A stretch of DNA of 64,000 nt from Cylindrodendrum hubeiense. Its lineage: Eukaryota > Ascomycota > Sordariomycetes > Hypocreales > Nectriaceae. The stretch spans positions 62,001-126,000 of the forward strand of contig JAANBB010000006.1 of the NCBI GenBank assembly GCA_014621425.1, read 5' to 3'. A model generated the notes under the pieces. That model saw only the letters and a list, made by a program, of their open reading frames with translations, did no database searches and was not told where the DNA came from. Each line of letters starts with the position of its first letter. The first letter of the stretch is position 1. This document shows, in pieces, positions 22,109 through 33,100 of this stretch. Made by a program: the position numbers and the translations under genes.

Positions 22109-22512
22109 GTTTTTCTACTTTTCCGACGATTTGAAGTCAACCTTGCGACCTGTCTCACTTCGCGTAGAAGCGATCATGCGATGTCTCTGCGGCTCTGCTT
22201 TCACAGGCAGCGCGTACGCCACCTGCAGGCGGTTTCGACGTGCATGTAATTTAATTCACTTGATCATCCTTGACCTGTATTTCTTGAATATACGATCCTT
22301 GAGCCTCAACCGTATGTTTGTCGAGGCTCCAAACAGGAGATTGTAGTATTTTCGGAATTCCCACACCGAGACACTATACACGTCACATCACCGCCCTTCT
22401 GTCCGGTGCGGCTTCTGGACCGTGTCTAGATGCTAGGTGGTAAGTGCTCAAGGTGAATACTAGTGGTGTCACCCAATGTCGGAGGTAAGCCCAAGGCGGG
22501 AAACAAGTGCGT

Positions 22513-22540
22513 GTTATCGAGGTGCCGTTGGCTCGATAAC
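22513..22540. repeat. Perfect inverted repeat, 9-bp arms
   Basis: GTTATCGAG and CTCGATAAC flank a 10-base loop, about 420 bp upstream of the sugar-transporter ATG. Could be a dimeric regulator site or chance. Confidence 0.5.
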
Positions 22541-22643
22541 AGGTTCCCTGCCCCCTGATGGCTTTGCGGGCGTGAGATGACTGGTGGTGTCTGAGAAGGT
22601 TTACGGGGTTGGGGATGGCCTGCCCAATGAAATAAGCGTCATT

Positions 22644-22666
22644 CCATCGGAAATACACTCCGATGG
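22644..22666. promoter_or_regulatory. Palindromic CGG-N9-CCG element
   Basis: CCATCGG and CCGATGG form a 7-bp-arm palindrome that contains CGG and CCG triplets nine bases apart (22648-22662). Inverted CGG triplets are the known binding mode of Zn2Cys6 regulators. It lies about 300 bp upstream of the sugar-transporter start. Assignment as an operator is inference. Confidence 0.4.
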
Positions 22667-22831
22667 TGGCAAACTGCGCTTAGGCCACCAATACTAAGCC
22701 TCGGAATTCGAGATGCGAGCGAACGACTCAGTCCCACGGACTCGCGCGAACATGCAAGAGAATGAATGAATCAGGCCTACATCGTGTGAGCTGATAGTGC
22801 TTCTCCGCAATTCCTAAACACCCCGTCCACT

Positions 22832-22840
22832 ATATATATC
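22832..22840 (+). promoter_or_regulatory. TATA-like element of the sugar-transporter gene
   Basis: An alternating TATATATAT lies about 125 bp upstream of ATG 22963, followed by a C/T-rich leader typical of fungal transcription starts. Confidence 0.45.
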
Positions 22841-22962
22841 TACCCCAGATTTTACTTTTCCCATCTTCCCCAGATTTACCCCACGCTCCACGCCTATTCC
22901 CCAGTGCCTTACCCCAATACCTTACCTTTTCACCGAGCATCACCGAGCCATTGTCCGCAGAA

Positions 22963-24833
22963 ATGGAGGAGAAGACCACCAAGGCGGCTTCCGACTCGCA
23001 CCATATCGAGTCCAGCAGCGGCATTGACATTGCCGAAACCGAAGCTGTTATTCTCCAGAATGAGATCTTGACCGGCGAGAGAGAGCCATATGGAAAGGCT
23101 GGTATGTAAAACCCCATTATCCTGTGCATTGCCATCTCTTTGCTGACGCATGGAATTTGACAGGATTCGGCGGAATCTTTGGCAACAAATATGTCACCGT
23201 CTGTGCTGCATTTGCAACTATGGGCGGTGCCTTGTTCGGATACGATCAGGGTGTGGTCTCCGTGACGCTGGTCATGGATCAATTCCTCGAACAGTTCCCC
23301 GAAGTCGGCCCTGACGCTTCAGGAGCCGGCTTTCTCAAGGGACTCATGACGGCCATGATTGAGCTCGGTGCCTTTCTGGGCGCCATGAACCAGGGCTGGC
23401 TTGCCGACAAGATTTCCCGCAAGTGGTCCATCCTGGCTGCCGTCTTCATCTTCTTGTTTGGCTCTGCGCTGCAGACTGGCGCCATGAGCTTCGGCATGCT
23501 TGTCGCGGGTCGCTTCATCGGCGGCATTGGTGTTGGCATGCTTGCTATGGTCGCGCCCCTCTACATCTCAGAGATCGCGCCGCCTGAGATCCGAGGAACA
23601 CTTCTTGTGCTTCAGGAATTCTCTATCGTCACAGCCATCGTCATTGCGTTCTACACCACCTACGGCACGAGGCACATACAGAGCGAGTGGTCCTGGAGAC
23701 TTCCCTTCCTGCTCCAGGTATGTTTCGATATGCTCTTTACTATCTGCAGCCAGCTAACATTCTATCTAGATGGTGCCGGCTATTTTCCTTGGCATCGGAG
23801 TCCCGTTCCTCCCGTATTCCCCCCGCTGGCTCGCCTCCAAGGGCCGCGACGACGAGTCCCTCGAAGTCCTCTGCAAGCTCCGCAACCTGCCTGCGACCGA
23901 CGCCAGAATCCTGCGAGAGTGGTTCGAGATCCGATCCGAAGTCCGATACCGCAAGGAGGTCAATGTCGAACTACACCCTCACCTTCAGGATGGAAGCATG
24001 TTGAGCCGCGTCAGGCTGCAGATTGTCGGCTATCTCGACTGTTTCCGCAAGGGAGCCCGCGCGCGCACCCATGTTGGCATCGGACTGATGTTCTTCCAGC
24101 GTAGGTTTAAGAATCCCTCCTCGATTTGCACAGCTCGCTAATATGTGTCCCAGAGTTCGTTGGTATTAACGCTCTTATCTACTACTCCCCGACCCTGTTC
24201 AAGACCATGGGTCTCAGCTACCAGATGCAACTCGATATGTCGGGAGTATTGAACATTCTTCAAGTGGTTGCGTGCTCTTGGTCTCTCTGGGGCATGGATA
24301 GATTTGGCCGACGACCCCTGTTGCTGGGCGGAGCCGTTTGCATGACCACAGCCCATTTCGTCATTGCCATCCTCGTTGGCTTGTACCAGAACAGCTGGGA
24401 GTCCCACGCAACTGAGGCCTGGGTCTCGGTCGCATTCCTCTTCTTCTTCATGCTGACCTTTGGCGCAACCTGGGGCCCAATTCCCTGGGCGATGCCCGCC
24501 GAGATCTTCCCCTCGTCGCTGCGTGCCAAGGGAATGGCCTATGCCACCATGTCAAACTGGTTCAACAACTTCATCATCGGCCTCATTACGCCCCCTCTTA
24601 TCCAAAACACTGGCTTCGGAACCTATGTCTTCTTCTGCGTCTTCTGTCTCCTCGCCACTATCTGGGTCTGGTTTGTGGTCCCCGAAACCAACGGCCGTAC
24701 CCTGGAGCAGATGGACGAAGTCTTCAACGACAACAATGGCCAAGAGGAAGCCGTCCGCCGGGCTAGAATCGAGGGTGAAATGGAGGCTGAAATCTTCCAG
24801 AATGGCGAGCGAAAGATTGCTGGCGATGCTTGA
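22963..24833 (+). CDS. MFS sugar transporter (SP family)
   Basis: Four exons: 22963-23101, 23164-23717, 23770-24100 and 24154-24833 (introns 62, 52, 53 bp), giving 567 residues. After splicing the protein shows the sugar-porter signatures: GYDQGVVS in TM1, GRFIGGIGVGML before TM4, QQFVGINALIYYSPT in TM7 (restored exactly by the third splice), MDRFGRRPLLLGG, and PETNGRTLEQMDEVF after TM12. These mark proton-coupled hexose/disaccharide/polyol carriers of the plasma membrane; the exact sugar cannot be named. The N-terminal 46 residues are cytosolic and acidic. Upstream lie a TATA-like element and a CGG-N9-CCG palindrome. Confidence 0.92.
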
Positions 24834-25205
24834 GGTTGGAACTATTCGGTGGCTCCCCATGATGGGGTGGAAGCGGTCAGCTCTGATCGTCGAGCTCCAC
24901 GCTTATGGACCAAATTAAAACTAGCCACCCTATACTGTATATAGATACAATAACTCCAATTATTTTCTTCAAATCATCATCTTGACCCAACTCCGATGTT
25001 CCGATGTTCTTGATGTGGTTAGTGCGTCGCTCACAACCATTCCCCACATGGCCCTTTGATGGCTTGCTAGCTTAGGTATTGACATCGATCGCCCTGTGTC
25101 AGCCGAAGGGCGCACACGTACATGTGGGGGGATAATGATTTATTATAACTAAGTCGACAGAGCAACTCAATTAACTGCCACCTTGGCCACCATACCAGTA
25201 TCACC
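24834..25205. other. Spacer between two transporter genes
   Basis: Holds the 3' flank of the sugar transporter and the promoter of the next plus-strand transporter. No separate gene. Confidence 0.5.
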
Positions 25206-26702
25206 ATGACAGAGTCTTCAATTGAGCCGCAGCGTCGCCCGTCGGCTACTCGTGATATCGGAGTGTCTTCTGGCCTGGAAGAAGAGGCAAATGACAGGCA
25301 TGAATTTTCACTGCCTAGGGTAGATGGCGGAAAAGATGCATGGCTTTTCCTCGCTGCTTGTTTCACAATTGAGGCCTTGACATGGGGTAAGATTTCCACC
25401 TCGCTAATACCGCTGCCTACAAGATCGGCCTTGAAGCTGACTGCCATATTCCTCTTTAGGCTTCCCGTTCGCCTTTGGAGTGTTTCAGGATTATTACAGC
25501 ACGCATGAGCCGTTTTCGGGGTCTTCCCAGATCGCCGTCATTGGTACGTGCGCCATGGTAAGCCGCCCGAAATTAAAATCTCCTGTCTTAAGCTGATGGA
25601 AGCGACCAAGGGAATCATGTATCTGGGCCTCCCATTTGTCATGCTCGTCCAGCGACTATATCCGAGGCAAACGAGGTGGTCCCCGATCGTGGGCCTCCTG
25701 ATCATGTGTGTGGCCCTTGCTGCGAGCTCCTTTTCGCAGAACACCACGCATCTCATCGTGACCCAGGGCGTTGTGTATGCCATCGGCGGGTCGATATCAT
25801 ACTGCCCTTGCATCTTGTACATGGACGAATGGTTTGTGAAGCGTAAAGGCTTCGCGTACGGCATCATGTGGTCTGGCACAGGATTGGCTGGCTTCGCCCT
25901 GCCATTGCTCTTCGAGGCCCTCCTAGGACGCTACGGCTTTCGCACTACCCTGCGGGTTTGGTCATTGGCTCTATTTATCCTGACCCTGCCGCTGGCCTAC
26001 TTCATCAAGCCGCGGCTACCGTATTCGGTGTCAAGGAACGTCAACCCGCTGAAGCTTAGCTTTACCTTCAGCCGCACCTTTATGCTGCACCAATCCGCCA
26101 ACATCTGCCAGTCGCTCGGCTTCTTCATGCCGAGCATCTATCTCCCGTCTTATGCACGCGCTGCTCTCGGAGCCAGCACGGTCAAGTCGGCGCTCACTGT
26201 CTTGCTGGTCAATGTCGCATCTGTCTTTGGTTGCGTGGCCATGGGGCTACTGACGGACAAGATCGACGTTACCACCTGTTTTATGCTGTCGGCGGTCGGT
26301 GCTGGCGTGAGTACCTTTTTCGTATGGGGATTCTCGTCCAGCCTTCCTGTTTTGTACATGTTCTGCATCGTGTACGGCTTCTTTGCCGGATCATACACCA
26401 CTGCATGGCCTGGAATCATGCGACAAATCACGTCCGGACAGGATTCACGAAGCGAAAACACGCGTACGGGAAGCGGCAGTTCGTTTGACCCCGCCATGGT
26501 GATGGGGATGCTGTCCGCGGGAAGAGGCATCGGGAATCTCGTATCGGGGCCGCTGAGTGCGGTGCTACTCCGGGGAATGCCGTGGCAGGGGCAAGCGGCC
26601 GGAGGTTATGGAACGGGCTATGGAACGCTGATCGTGTTTACGGGAACGACGGCCCTAGCCGGTGGGGCGACATATCTGTGGAGGAGAGTCGGTTGGATGT
26701 GA
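25206..26702 (+). CDS. MFS transporter, monocarboxylate-transporter-like
   Basis: Three exons: 25206-25386, 25460-25557 and 25611-26702 (introns 73 and 53 bp), giving 456 residues. A hydrophilic N-terminus of about 50 residues precedes a predicted 12-helix membrane region. Motifs fit the fungal MCT-like branch (TC 2.A.1.13): GFPFAFGVFQDYY in TM1-2, ILYMDEWFVKRKGFAYGIMWSGTG between TM4 and TM5 (conserved W-F-x-x-R-R-G-x-A-x-G pattern) and SAGRGIGNLVSGPLSA in TM11. Fungal members carry monocarboxylates, riboflavin or secondary metabolites; most are uncharacterised. Plasma-membrane location is expected. Confidence 0.87.
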
Positions 26703-27751
26703 GCGGCATGGTGTTAACGGGTGGTGATGCGGTCATAGCATTATCGGGGAGTTTAAAAGTCATTCCATCAATACTTGCCACCGCACCAGGCGAAATGCGG
26801 CAGGGTTTGTGCTTCGGCAATTCACATCTGCCTTTACTTGCCCTAAAATTCACAGAGCAGTGCGTGCCACTGGACATTTGCTGCTATTAATACGGCACAG
26901 GCTACTCATTTGCCCTAATCCAACGTGGCGCGACAATGCTATGCCCTCGGCACGACACGATACGACGTAGCAACCTACCTGATGGCTCCTGTTCGCTTCC
27001 ATTTAGGGCTGAATCCACGGAAACTATCGACGCCAGGTCCCTTCGGCGGTCTGCGAGGCGAGGTGCAAGTCCTCAATTGGCAAGCCAGCAGGCTAATTTT
27101 AGAATCCCGGTGCAATTCCTGGGGCCCAACCTACGGTCGAGCCACTGAAGCGCGTGCCGGACTCCCGAAATGCCCGTCATGCGGCATGCCCTGAGCCTAA
27201 AATGAGCGCCTAGATCGTCTGTGCCTCGGCCTGGCCGCTGGGCTGCCCTGCCACGGGCTAGGCGACTCACAGCTCGCTCAGGGAGTCTGGGCGTGTTCTT
27301 TGGGCCTAGACCGGAGCTATCCAGACATTCTCGTATTAGCCCCGTACTGTCACGCTCGTGGCTGGGGATCCTCTCCAATGGCGGCCTGCCAATGATGTCA
27401 GTGGAGCCCGCCCGCTGATCCAGACTCCGCATTTGTTTGTACGAGATGGCATGGAGTAGAGTGGGAAGACCGGGCTCCTGATTTGGGGCTGGGGTAGACG
27501 GCGAAGACTAGACAACAGGCGACTGAATCGCCGAGTGCAGTAGGTCGTAGGTCGCCGGGACATAGCGAGATTTCTGTATATAAACAACGGGAAGCTCGCC
27601 AGACTGCACCATCCAATCCATCACACAACAGCCTCTTCTCTTCACTCAACCATCTCAGCTCTCTCAAAGTCCAAGACTTTCCATTACAACTCGCATCCAC
27701 CAATCTCCCAACCACAACCACATCCACAACCAAACCAACCAATCAATCACC
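26703..27751. other. Spacer with phiA promoter
   Basis: The first ~800 bases hold no recognisable gene; a G+C-rich part lies around 26990-27450. The last ~175 bases form the phiA core promoter and a CT-rich then CA-rich leader. Confidence 0.5.
27577..27583 (+). promoter_or_regulatory. TATA box of phiA
   Basis: TATATAA lies about 170 bp upstream of the phiA ATG. Downstream comes a pyrimidine-rich stretch and a C/A-rich leader ending CAATCACC just before ATG, the layout of highly expressed filamentous-fungal genes. Confidence 0.65.
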
Positions 27752-28312
27752 ATGCAGATCAAGGCTCTTCTCCTCGCTCCCCTCGTCGCCACTGGCTTCG
27801 TCTCCGCGGCTCCCGCCACCAGCAAGACCACCACCTTCGAGGTCATGTCTCTGCGCTCCGCCAGCCCCATTCACTTTTCCGAATTGCAAGCCGCACGCAA
27901 CAGCATCTTCATGCACCTGCCCGACCAGAAGGCCACTTGCCACACCAAGTCCGACAATGCCGTGACTTTCAAGCTGGTCGGCACTGAGCTGCACCTTTAC
28001 AAGTCGTCCGGAACTCCCCAGAAGGTCTGGGTCGACCGATCCGGCATGGGCCAGGGCGTCCTTGGCTACTCCACTGGCGACCTCAAGCCTAAGAACGGAG
28101 AGCACAAGGGCTGGAAGATTGACAAGAACGGCGACCTGACCTTCAACGGCGCCGGTCTCCTTGCCTGCCCCGGCAGCATCAGCAAGTCTTGGAGTGTCTG
28201 GGTCAACGCCGGTGTCAGCAACCCCGGCGGCAACAAGAACTGCCTGGGATTCACTGCCCGCACTCTTCCCATTACCAAGCCCAACAGCTGCAAGTACACC
28301 GAGCAGAAGTAG
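27752..28312 (+). CDS. phiA: PhiA-type secreted cell-wall protein
   Basis: A single exon of 186 residues with a clear signal peptide (MQIKALLLAPLVATGFVSAAP). The mature part carries family hallmarks MSLRSASPIHF, DRSGMGQG, and GVSNPGGNKNCLGF with spaced Cys residues. In Aspergillus nidulans PhiA is a wall protein needed for phialide and spore development, and homologues are abundant secreted proteins across Pezizomycotina. The strong-looking TATA box and leader fit high expression. The family assignment is firm; a conidiation role in this species is inferred from the homologue. Confidence 0.9.
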   Translation: MQIKALLLAPLVATGFVSAAPATSKTTTFEVMSLRSASPIHFSELQAARNSIFMHLPDQKATCHTKSDNAVTFKLVGTELHLYKSSGTPQKVWVDRSGMGQGVLGYSTGDLKPKNGEHKGWKIDKNGDLTFNGAGLLACPGSISKSWSVWVNAGVSNPGGNKNCLGFTARTLPITKPNSCKYTEQK

Positions 28313-28810
28313 AGGATTGTGACGATTTTATAGGGGAACACATTGGGAAGGCTGCATAAGGACGATAATGGATTAGATGAGGTCATTCAAGCATTGTCAT
28401 TAGGCATTGGTCATTTAGGCATTGGTCATTACTACATAGCGATATTTACACCATAATAATTACAGAGAAATGCTACAGCACATACTTGCATATCTGATCG
28501 TGTCACATTTTCTGAACAGTATTCCAGGCATTAATTGTTACTACTTTTCTCCACAATTGGGCTACTGGTGCGTGGGACGGCTCATCCCGCCATCTTTTAT
28601 ATGTGGGCTGGTTGAGTTTCTCGATTTCCGGTCGCGACTAAACAATATTTAACGGGTCCACGCCAAACAGGGAAGCTCCGCCCTGTACTTACTCAGCTAC
28701 AGGTTTATCTACGTGGGGCTAGGCGGAGTCTAGATCATCCTTCCTTCAACCTGGAACTCACCGCATCACCACGGAATTATCCATTGTCATCCCGTCATTG
28801 ATACCTCATA
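28313..28810. other. Spacer, no gene seen
   Basis: Holds the 3' flank of phiA with a short direct repeat (CATTAGGCATTGGTCATT twice near 28397-28430) and the promoter of the DUF218 gene. Confidence 0.5.
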
Positions 28811-29860
28811 ATGGACGGCTCAGCCCTAGAATCCACCGCGCCAACGATTTCAGAGCTGGCATCGTCGATCAATACCATCTCTTCATTTCTTGCGCATGAG
28901 CAGATACCAGATGTCGTAGCTTTGGAATCGTTCCTTAGCTCCCCCACCTCCCAGGGCACTGATGGCGTGTCATCGACAAAACACAGAGTGGTGGTATTGT
29001 GTGGGTCTGCAATTCTCTCTACTGCTGAAGCCGTTTTCCTCTGGGCATCTGGACGGTCAAGTCCAGGAGTCAGTCTTGAGCCTGGATCTTCAAAGGCGGA
29101 ATTTGGCAACGACAAGATCACCTTGGTCATCTGTGGAGGAGTAGGGCACTCAACAATGCTTCTCTACGATGCACTCGAGAAACACCCGGTCTTTAACGTC
29201 ATTGCCGATGAGATTGAAGGGAAGCCAGAAGCTCTGGTTTTAAAAATTATTGCTGAGCGATTTTATAATCTCTCCGTCTACAATGGTCAACCTAGCGATG
29301 CAAGCACGGCCACAAATGAATCGCAAGGCGGATTGCTCATCTTAGTCGAGGATAAATCCACGAATTGCGGGGCCAACGCATCGGAGACTCGAAAGGTTCT
29401 CGACACACACGGCATCATATCGCCACACTCAATTGCGGTGGTCCAAGATCCGACAATGAGTCGCAGGACTGTGGCTTCGTTTCAACACACGTACCGGGAT
29501 ATCTGTGAAGGACCCCTTCAAGTGTTGAGTTGGCCGACTTTTGTCCCAGAGGTGTGCATCAAAAATGAGCCATCGCAGAATGAGCCTGCATCATCGCTTT
29601 CATCCCTTGCCTACAAAGCCCACGGAAAAATACTTACTCAGAAAGATGGTATGTGGTCAATGGATCGATTTGTGGATCTTCTGATGGGAGAGATTCCGAG
29701 GCTGAGGGATGATGCAAACGGATATGGGCCTAACGGGAAAGGGTTTATTGGGCATGTGGATATCCCCGCTGGCGTTGAGACGGCTTGGGCAGTTGTAGAG
29801 AGCTTCTTACGAGACATTCGAGGGGAGAAAGCATCCCAAAGGCTTCATGTGGGTGCTTGA
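28811..29860 (+). CDS. DUF218 (YdcF/SanA/ElyC-like) protein
   Basis: A single exon of 349 residues. It shows the DUF218 fold motifs: VVVLCGSA at residues 60-67, ICGGVGHS at 107-114, an alpha-helical middle (ALVLKIIAERFYNL), and EDKSTNCGANASE at 180-192, which corresponds to the E-x-x-S-x-N-T-x-E-N signature. E. coli YdcF binds S-adenosylmethionine, and SanA/ElyC affect envelope integrity; the fungal role is not known. There is no signal peptide, and unlike SanA no N-terminal membrane anchor, so a cytosolic protein is likely. The gene converges with the giant pectinesterase gene. Confidence 0.8.
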   Translation: MDGSALESTAPTISELASSINTISSFLAHEQIPDVVALESFLSSPTSQGTDGVSSTKHRVVVLCGSAILSTAEAVFLWASGRSSPGVSLEPGSSKAEFGNDKITLVICGGVGHSTMLLYDALEKHPVFNVIADEIEGKPEALVLKIIAERFYNLSVYNGQPSDASTATNESQGGLLILVEDKSTNCGANASETRKVLDTHGIISPHSIAVVQDPTMSRRTVASFQHTYRDICEGPLQVLSWPTFVPEVCIKNEPSQNEPASSLSSLAYKAHGKILTQKDGMWSMDRFVDLLMGEIPRLRDDANGYGPNGKGFIGHVDIPAGVETAWAVVESFLRDIRGEKASQRLHVGA

Positions 29861-30191
29861 TAGATGGGTCCACTTCTAGAGAAAATCTGCAAAGAAAGCA
29901 GCAGACTGATTAGACAATACGAGCGCTTTGACGCCGATGGTGGGATGGTAAGTCACAATTAGAGTGCTTCTAGATACAAAAGCCATTTGCAAATCATGAC
30001 ACGATCACATGGCCAATTATGAGAAGGAAGTAATTATTCACTGACTTCTAAATGTAATTAATAAAGTGGATGTAAAGAAGATTAATCTACCCCAAGCCCC
30101 CACACGCCTAAACGTTACACTTAGCATTGCATGCTATCCTTCAGCGCTAAACATTATCATATGCAAACCCCACCCCTATATTATCGTCCTT
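29861..30191. other. Convergent 3' flanks
   Basis: Tail-to-tail spacer between the DUF218 gene and the giant pectinesterase gene; should contain both polyadenylation regions. No gene. Confidence 0.5.
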
Positions 30192-33100
30192 CTAAGCCGT
30201 AGGGCAAGCCTTGGCACTCTTGCTCGTCTTGGTAACCCAAACGGTCGTCGAGGCTCCAACCTTGACGGTAGTCGTCTTGACAACCGTGGATTGCTGGGTG
30301 ACGGTGCTGCTAGGCTTGAGCGTAGTCTTGACAGTGGCCCAGTTGGTAACGGTGCTGGCTGGGAGAGTTGTCGTCTCAACAGAAGTCACCACCTTGGACT
30401 GGGTCACAGTTCCTGTTGACTGGTCGAGCACAGAGGTGATAACTCTGGTGGTCGTCTCCGCAGCAGTGACCGTGGAGGCAGGCAGAGTGGTTGTGGACTT
30501 GATGGTCTCCGTGGAGCTAGTCGCGGATGTGATGACAACCGTGGCAGCCTTCAGGGTCGTCGCCTTTCCAGTGGTCTTTGTGGTGACAGCTGTGATGGTC
30601 AAGGTGGAACCGGGGAGGGTCGTGGTCTGGAACTTGGTAGCCTCAGACACGCTGGTGACGACCGAGGTCGAAGCCTTGAGCGTAGTGGCCTTTCCAGTCG
30701 TCTTGGTGACAATCAAGCTGGTGGAGACAGTGGATCCTGCAATCACAATGGTTGAGGTCTTGACGGCAGTGGTGTAGACTGAAGACACAACGACAGTGAC
30801 GGTTTGAATACCGGCGGCGCGAGCCAACAGGACGCCAGCATTGTCGTCAGACCACACCATGCGAGGAGCCACCGTGGGCGCCGGGATGTCATCCAAAGAC
30901 CTCTTCTTGGCAGCGTTCGCAGGGATACAGCTGATGGTCGTCGTCTTTGAGGTGATCTTGGTGGAAGTGGTGTACACGGTGACATATGAGGTAGTGGCCT
31001 TGGCGGTAGTAGTCGTGACACCACCGGAGCCGGAGGTAATCGTAGTCGTGCTCTTGACGGTGACAGCCTTGGGAGAGGTTGTCTTAGTGCTCTGAACGGT
31101 GCTGCTGATAACCTGGGTGACGGTGGTGGCCTTGGGAGTGCTGGTAGTGTAGGCTGTCTGAGTCTGGGTAGTCTTGACAGTGGTAGCTTTGCCGGAAACG
31201 GTGGCAAAAGACGTGGTGAGAGCCTTGACAGTCGTCCATGAGGTCACACTCGTGGCATCAGGGGTGACGGTTGTGCCGATGTCGATGAGCTGCGTGGACT
31301 TGGCGGTAATCGTCTCATCTCCCTGTGTGATGGTTTGCGGGATGGTTGTGGTACTCTTGACAACAGTGGTGACCGTGGCCGCAGCAGGAGTGATGGTGGT
31401 TCCAACATCAACAACCAGAGTCGTCTGGATGGTGGTGGTTTGAACCGGGCCAGTTGTGGTGGTGGACAGCGTCTGCTTGAAGGTAGAGACGGTGGTGGTG
31501 AAGATGGTGGTGGTGCTAGGGACTGAAGACGTGGTGCTAGTCTTGGTGCTGGTCGCAGTGCTGGTAGCAGAGGAGACAGTGGAGACAGTAGCAGTGGTCT
31601 GAACGATAGCTGAAGCAACAAACGGCGTCGCGTAAACGAAGGTGCTGTTGATCCAGGCCGTGGCAGTGAAGAAGGTGCCTAGCTCGAACTGCGCGGCGCC
31701 AGTGGGAGTCAACTGCGTAGCGAACGTGGCTCGGCTCTTGGTCGACGCTCCAGGGCCGGAGTTGCCCAACTCACCGAAGATGACTCCATCAGTGCGAGGG
31801 TCGGTCTTGGTCCACATATCCCAACCAGCGGCCTCGATGAGAGAGCCGAGGTAGCTGCTGATGTAGGCAACGCGGGCATACTGGTTCCAGGGGCGACCCA
31901 GGGACACGGAGGTGTACGACGCACCGCTGGCAGCCTTGATGGTGCACTGATCGAAAACGAAACCGGCAGCGGTGGTGGCATCGGTGCGCTTGTGAGCAGT
32001 GATGTCAATACCATCTCGGTTGGTGGCAATGGTGGAGTTGAGGAAGTATCCAGCTCCAGATCCCCAAATCATGTCGATGTTGCCCTCGATGTACGAGTTG
32101 GAGGCGAACAAGTAACCGTTGATCAAGAGAGCATCCTGGTTTCCGTAAACCTGGCAGCCGTAGAGACCAGCGTACTTGCTGCTCTTGACACCGAAGCCCA
32201 GCGAGGCGTAGCTAGTTCACGGTTAGCATTAACTATAAAGGGGAGACGATGATTCTTACTTGGCGGCAGTGCCGTAGGTGTTGGCAAAGTTGATGTTGAC
32301 GGCCTGGAAGTAGTTTCCAGTAGCATACACAGTCGCAGAGTCCGAGTTGGAAGCATCAGCCTGGGTATCAATACCAGTGTTGTAGGTAATGATGACCTGG
32401 TTCTTGGTGTAATCCTTGGGGGAGTCTGAGTATCCGAGGAAGATAGTGGTGCCAGACTTGCTGAGGATCAGCTGCTCGGTGTATGTGCCGGGGTAGATGA
32501 AGACGGTGGACGTGATACTGCTTGAGGCGGGGAGAGCGTTCAAGGCTTCCTGGATCGTGCTGTAGGTAGTCTTGCCCTCAATGGCGGTCTTGGAAACGAG
32601 GAATGCTCCAGCGGGAGGAGTAGTGCCATCATAGGTAGTGGTGACTGGCGTAGTGATGACCGCAGCAGGCTGAGGGGTCTTGATATCATCCCAGTAGGTC
32701 ATGTCAATCCAGTCGGTGGTGTCCATGACAGTCGCCAAGGGGTACGTGTCGCTCGTGAGCAGAGTAGCAAAGCCAAAGTTTGTTCGGGCAACCGAGTTGT
32801 TGCCCCAGTTACCAGGACCATCGTTGTTGTACTCAGCAAAGGTGATGGCATCGGTTCGGGGATCGGTAGCCGACCAGATCTTCCATCCAGCGGGCTGGAT
32901 GATGCTGTCAAGGTAACTGTTCTTGACGACAACGACGGCGTACTTGGAGTAGGGACGGCCGATGAACACGGAGTCGGTCAGATCGACGGTGGCGCTGGAG
33001 GCGGCGGTGAACAGGCACTGATCGAAGATGTATCCACCAATGGCAGTGGCAGTGGTGCGGCTCTGAGCCGTAATGGCAGAGGACTTGCGCTTGGCACCGA

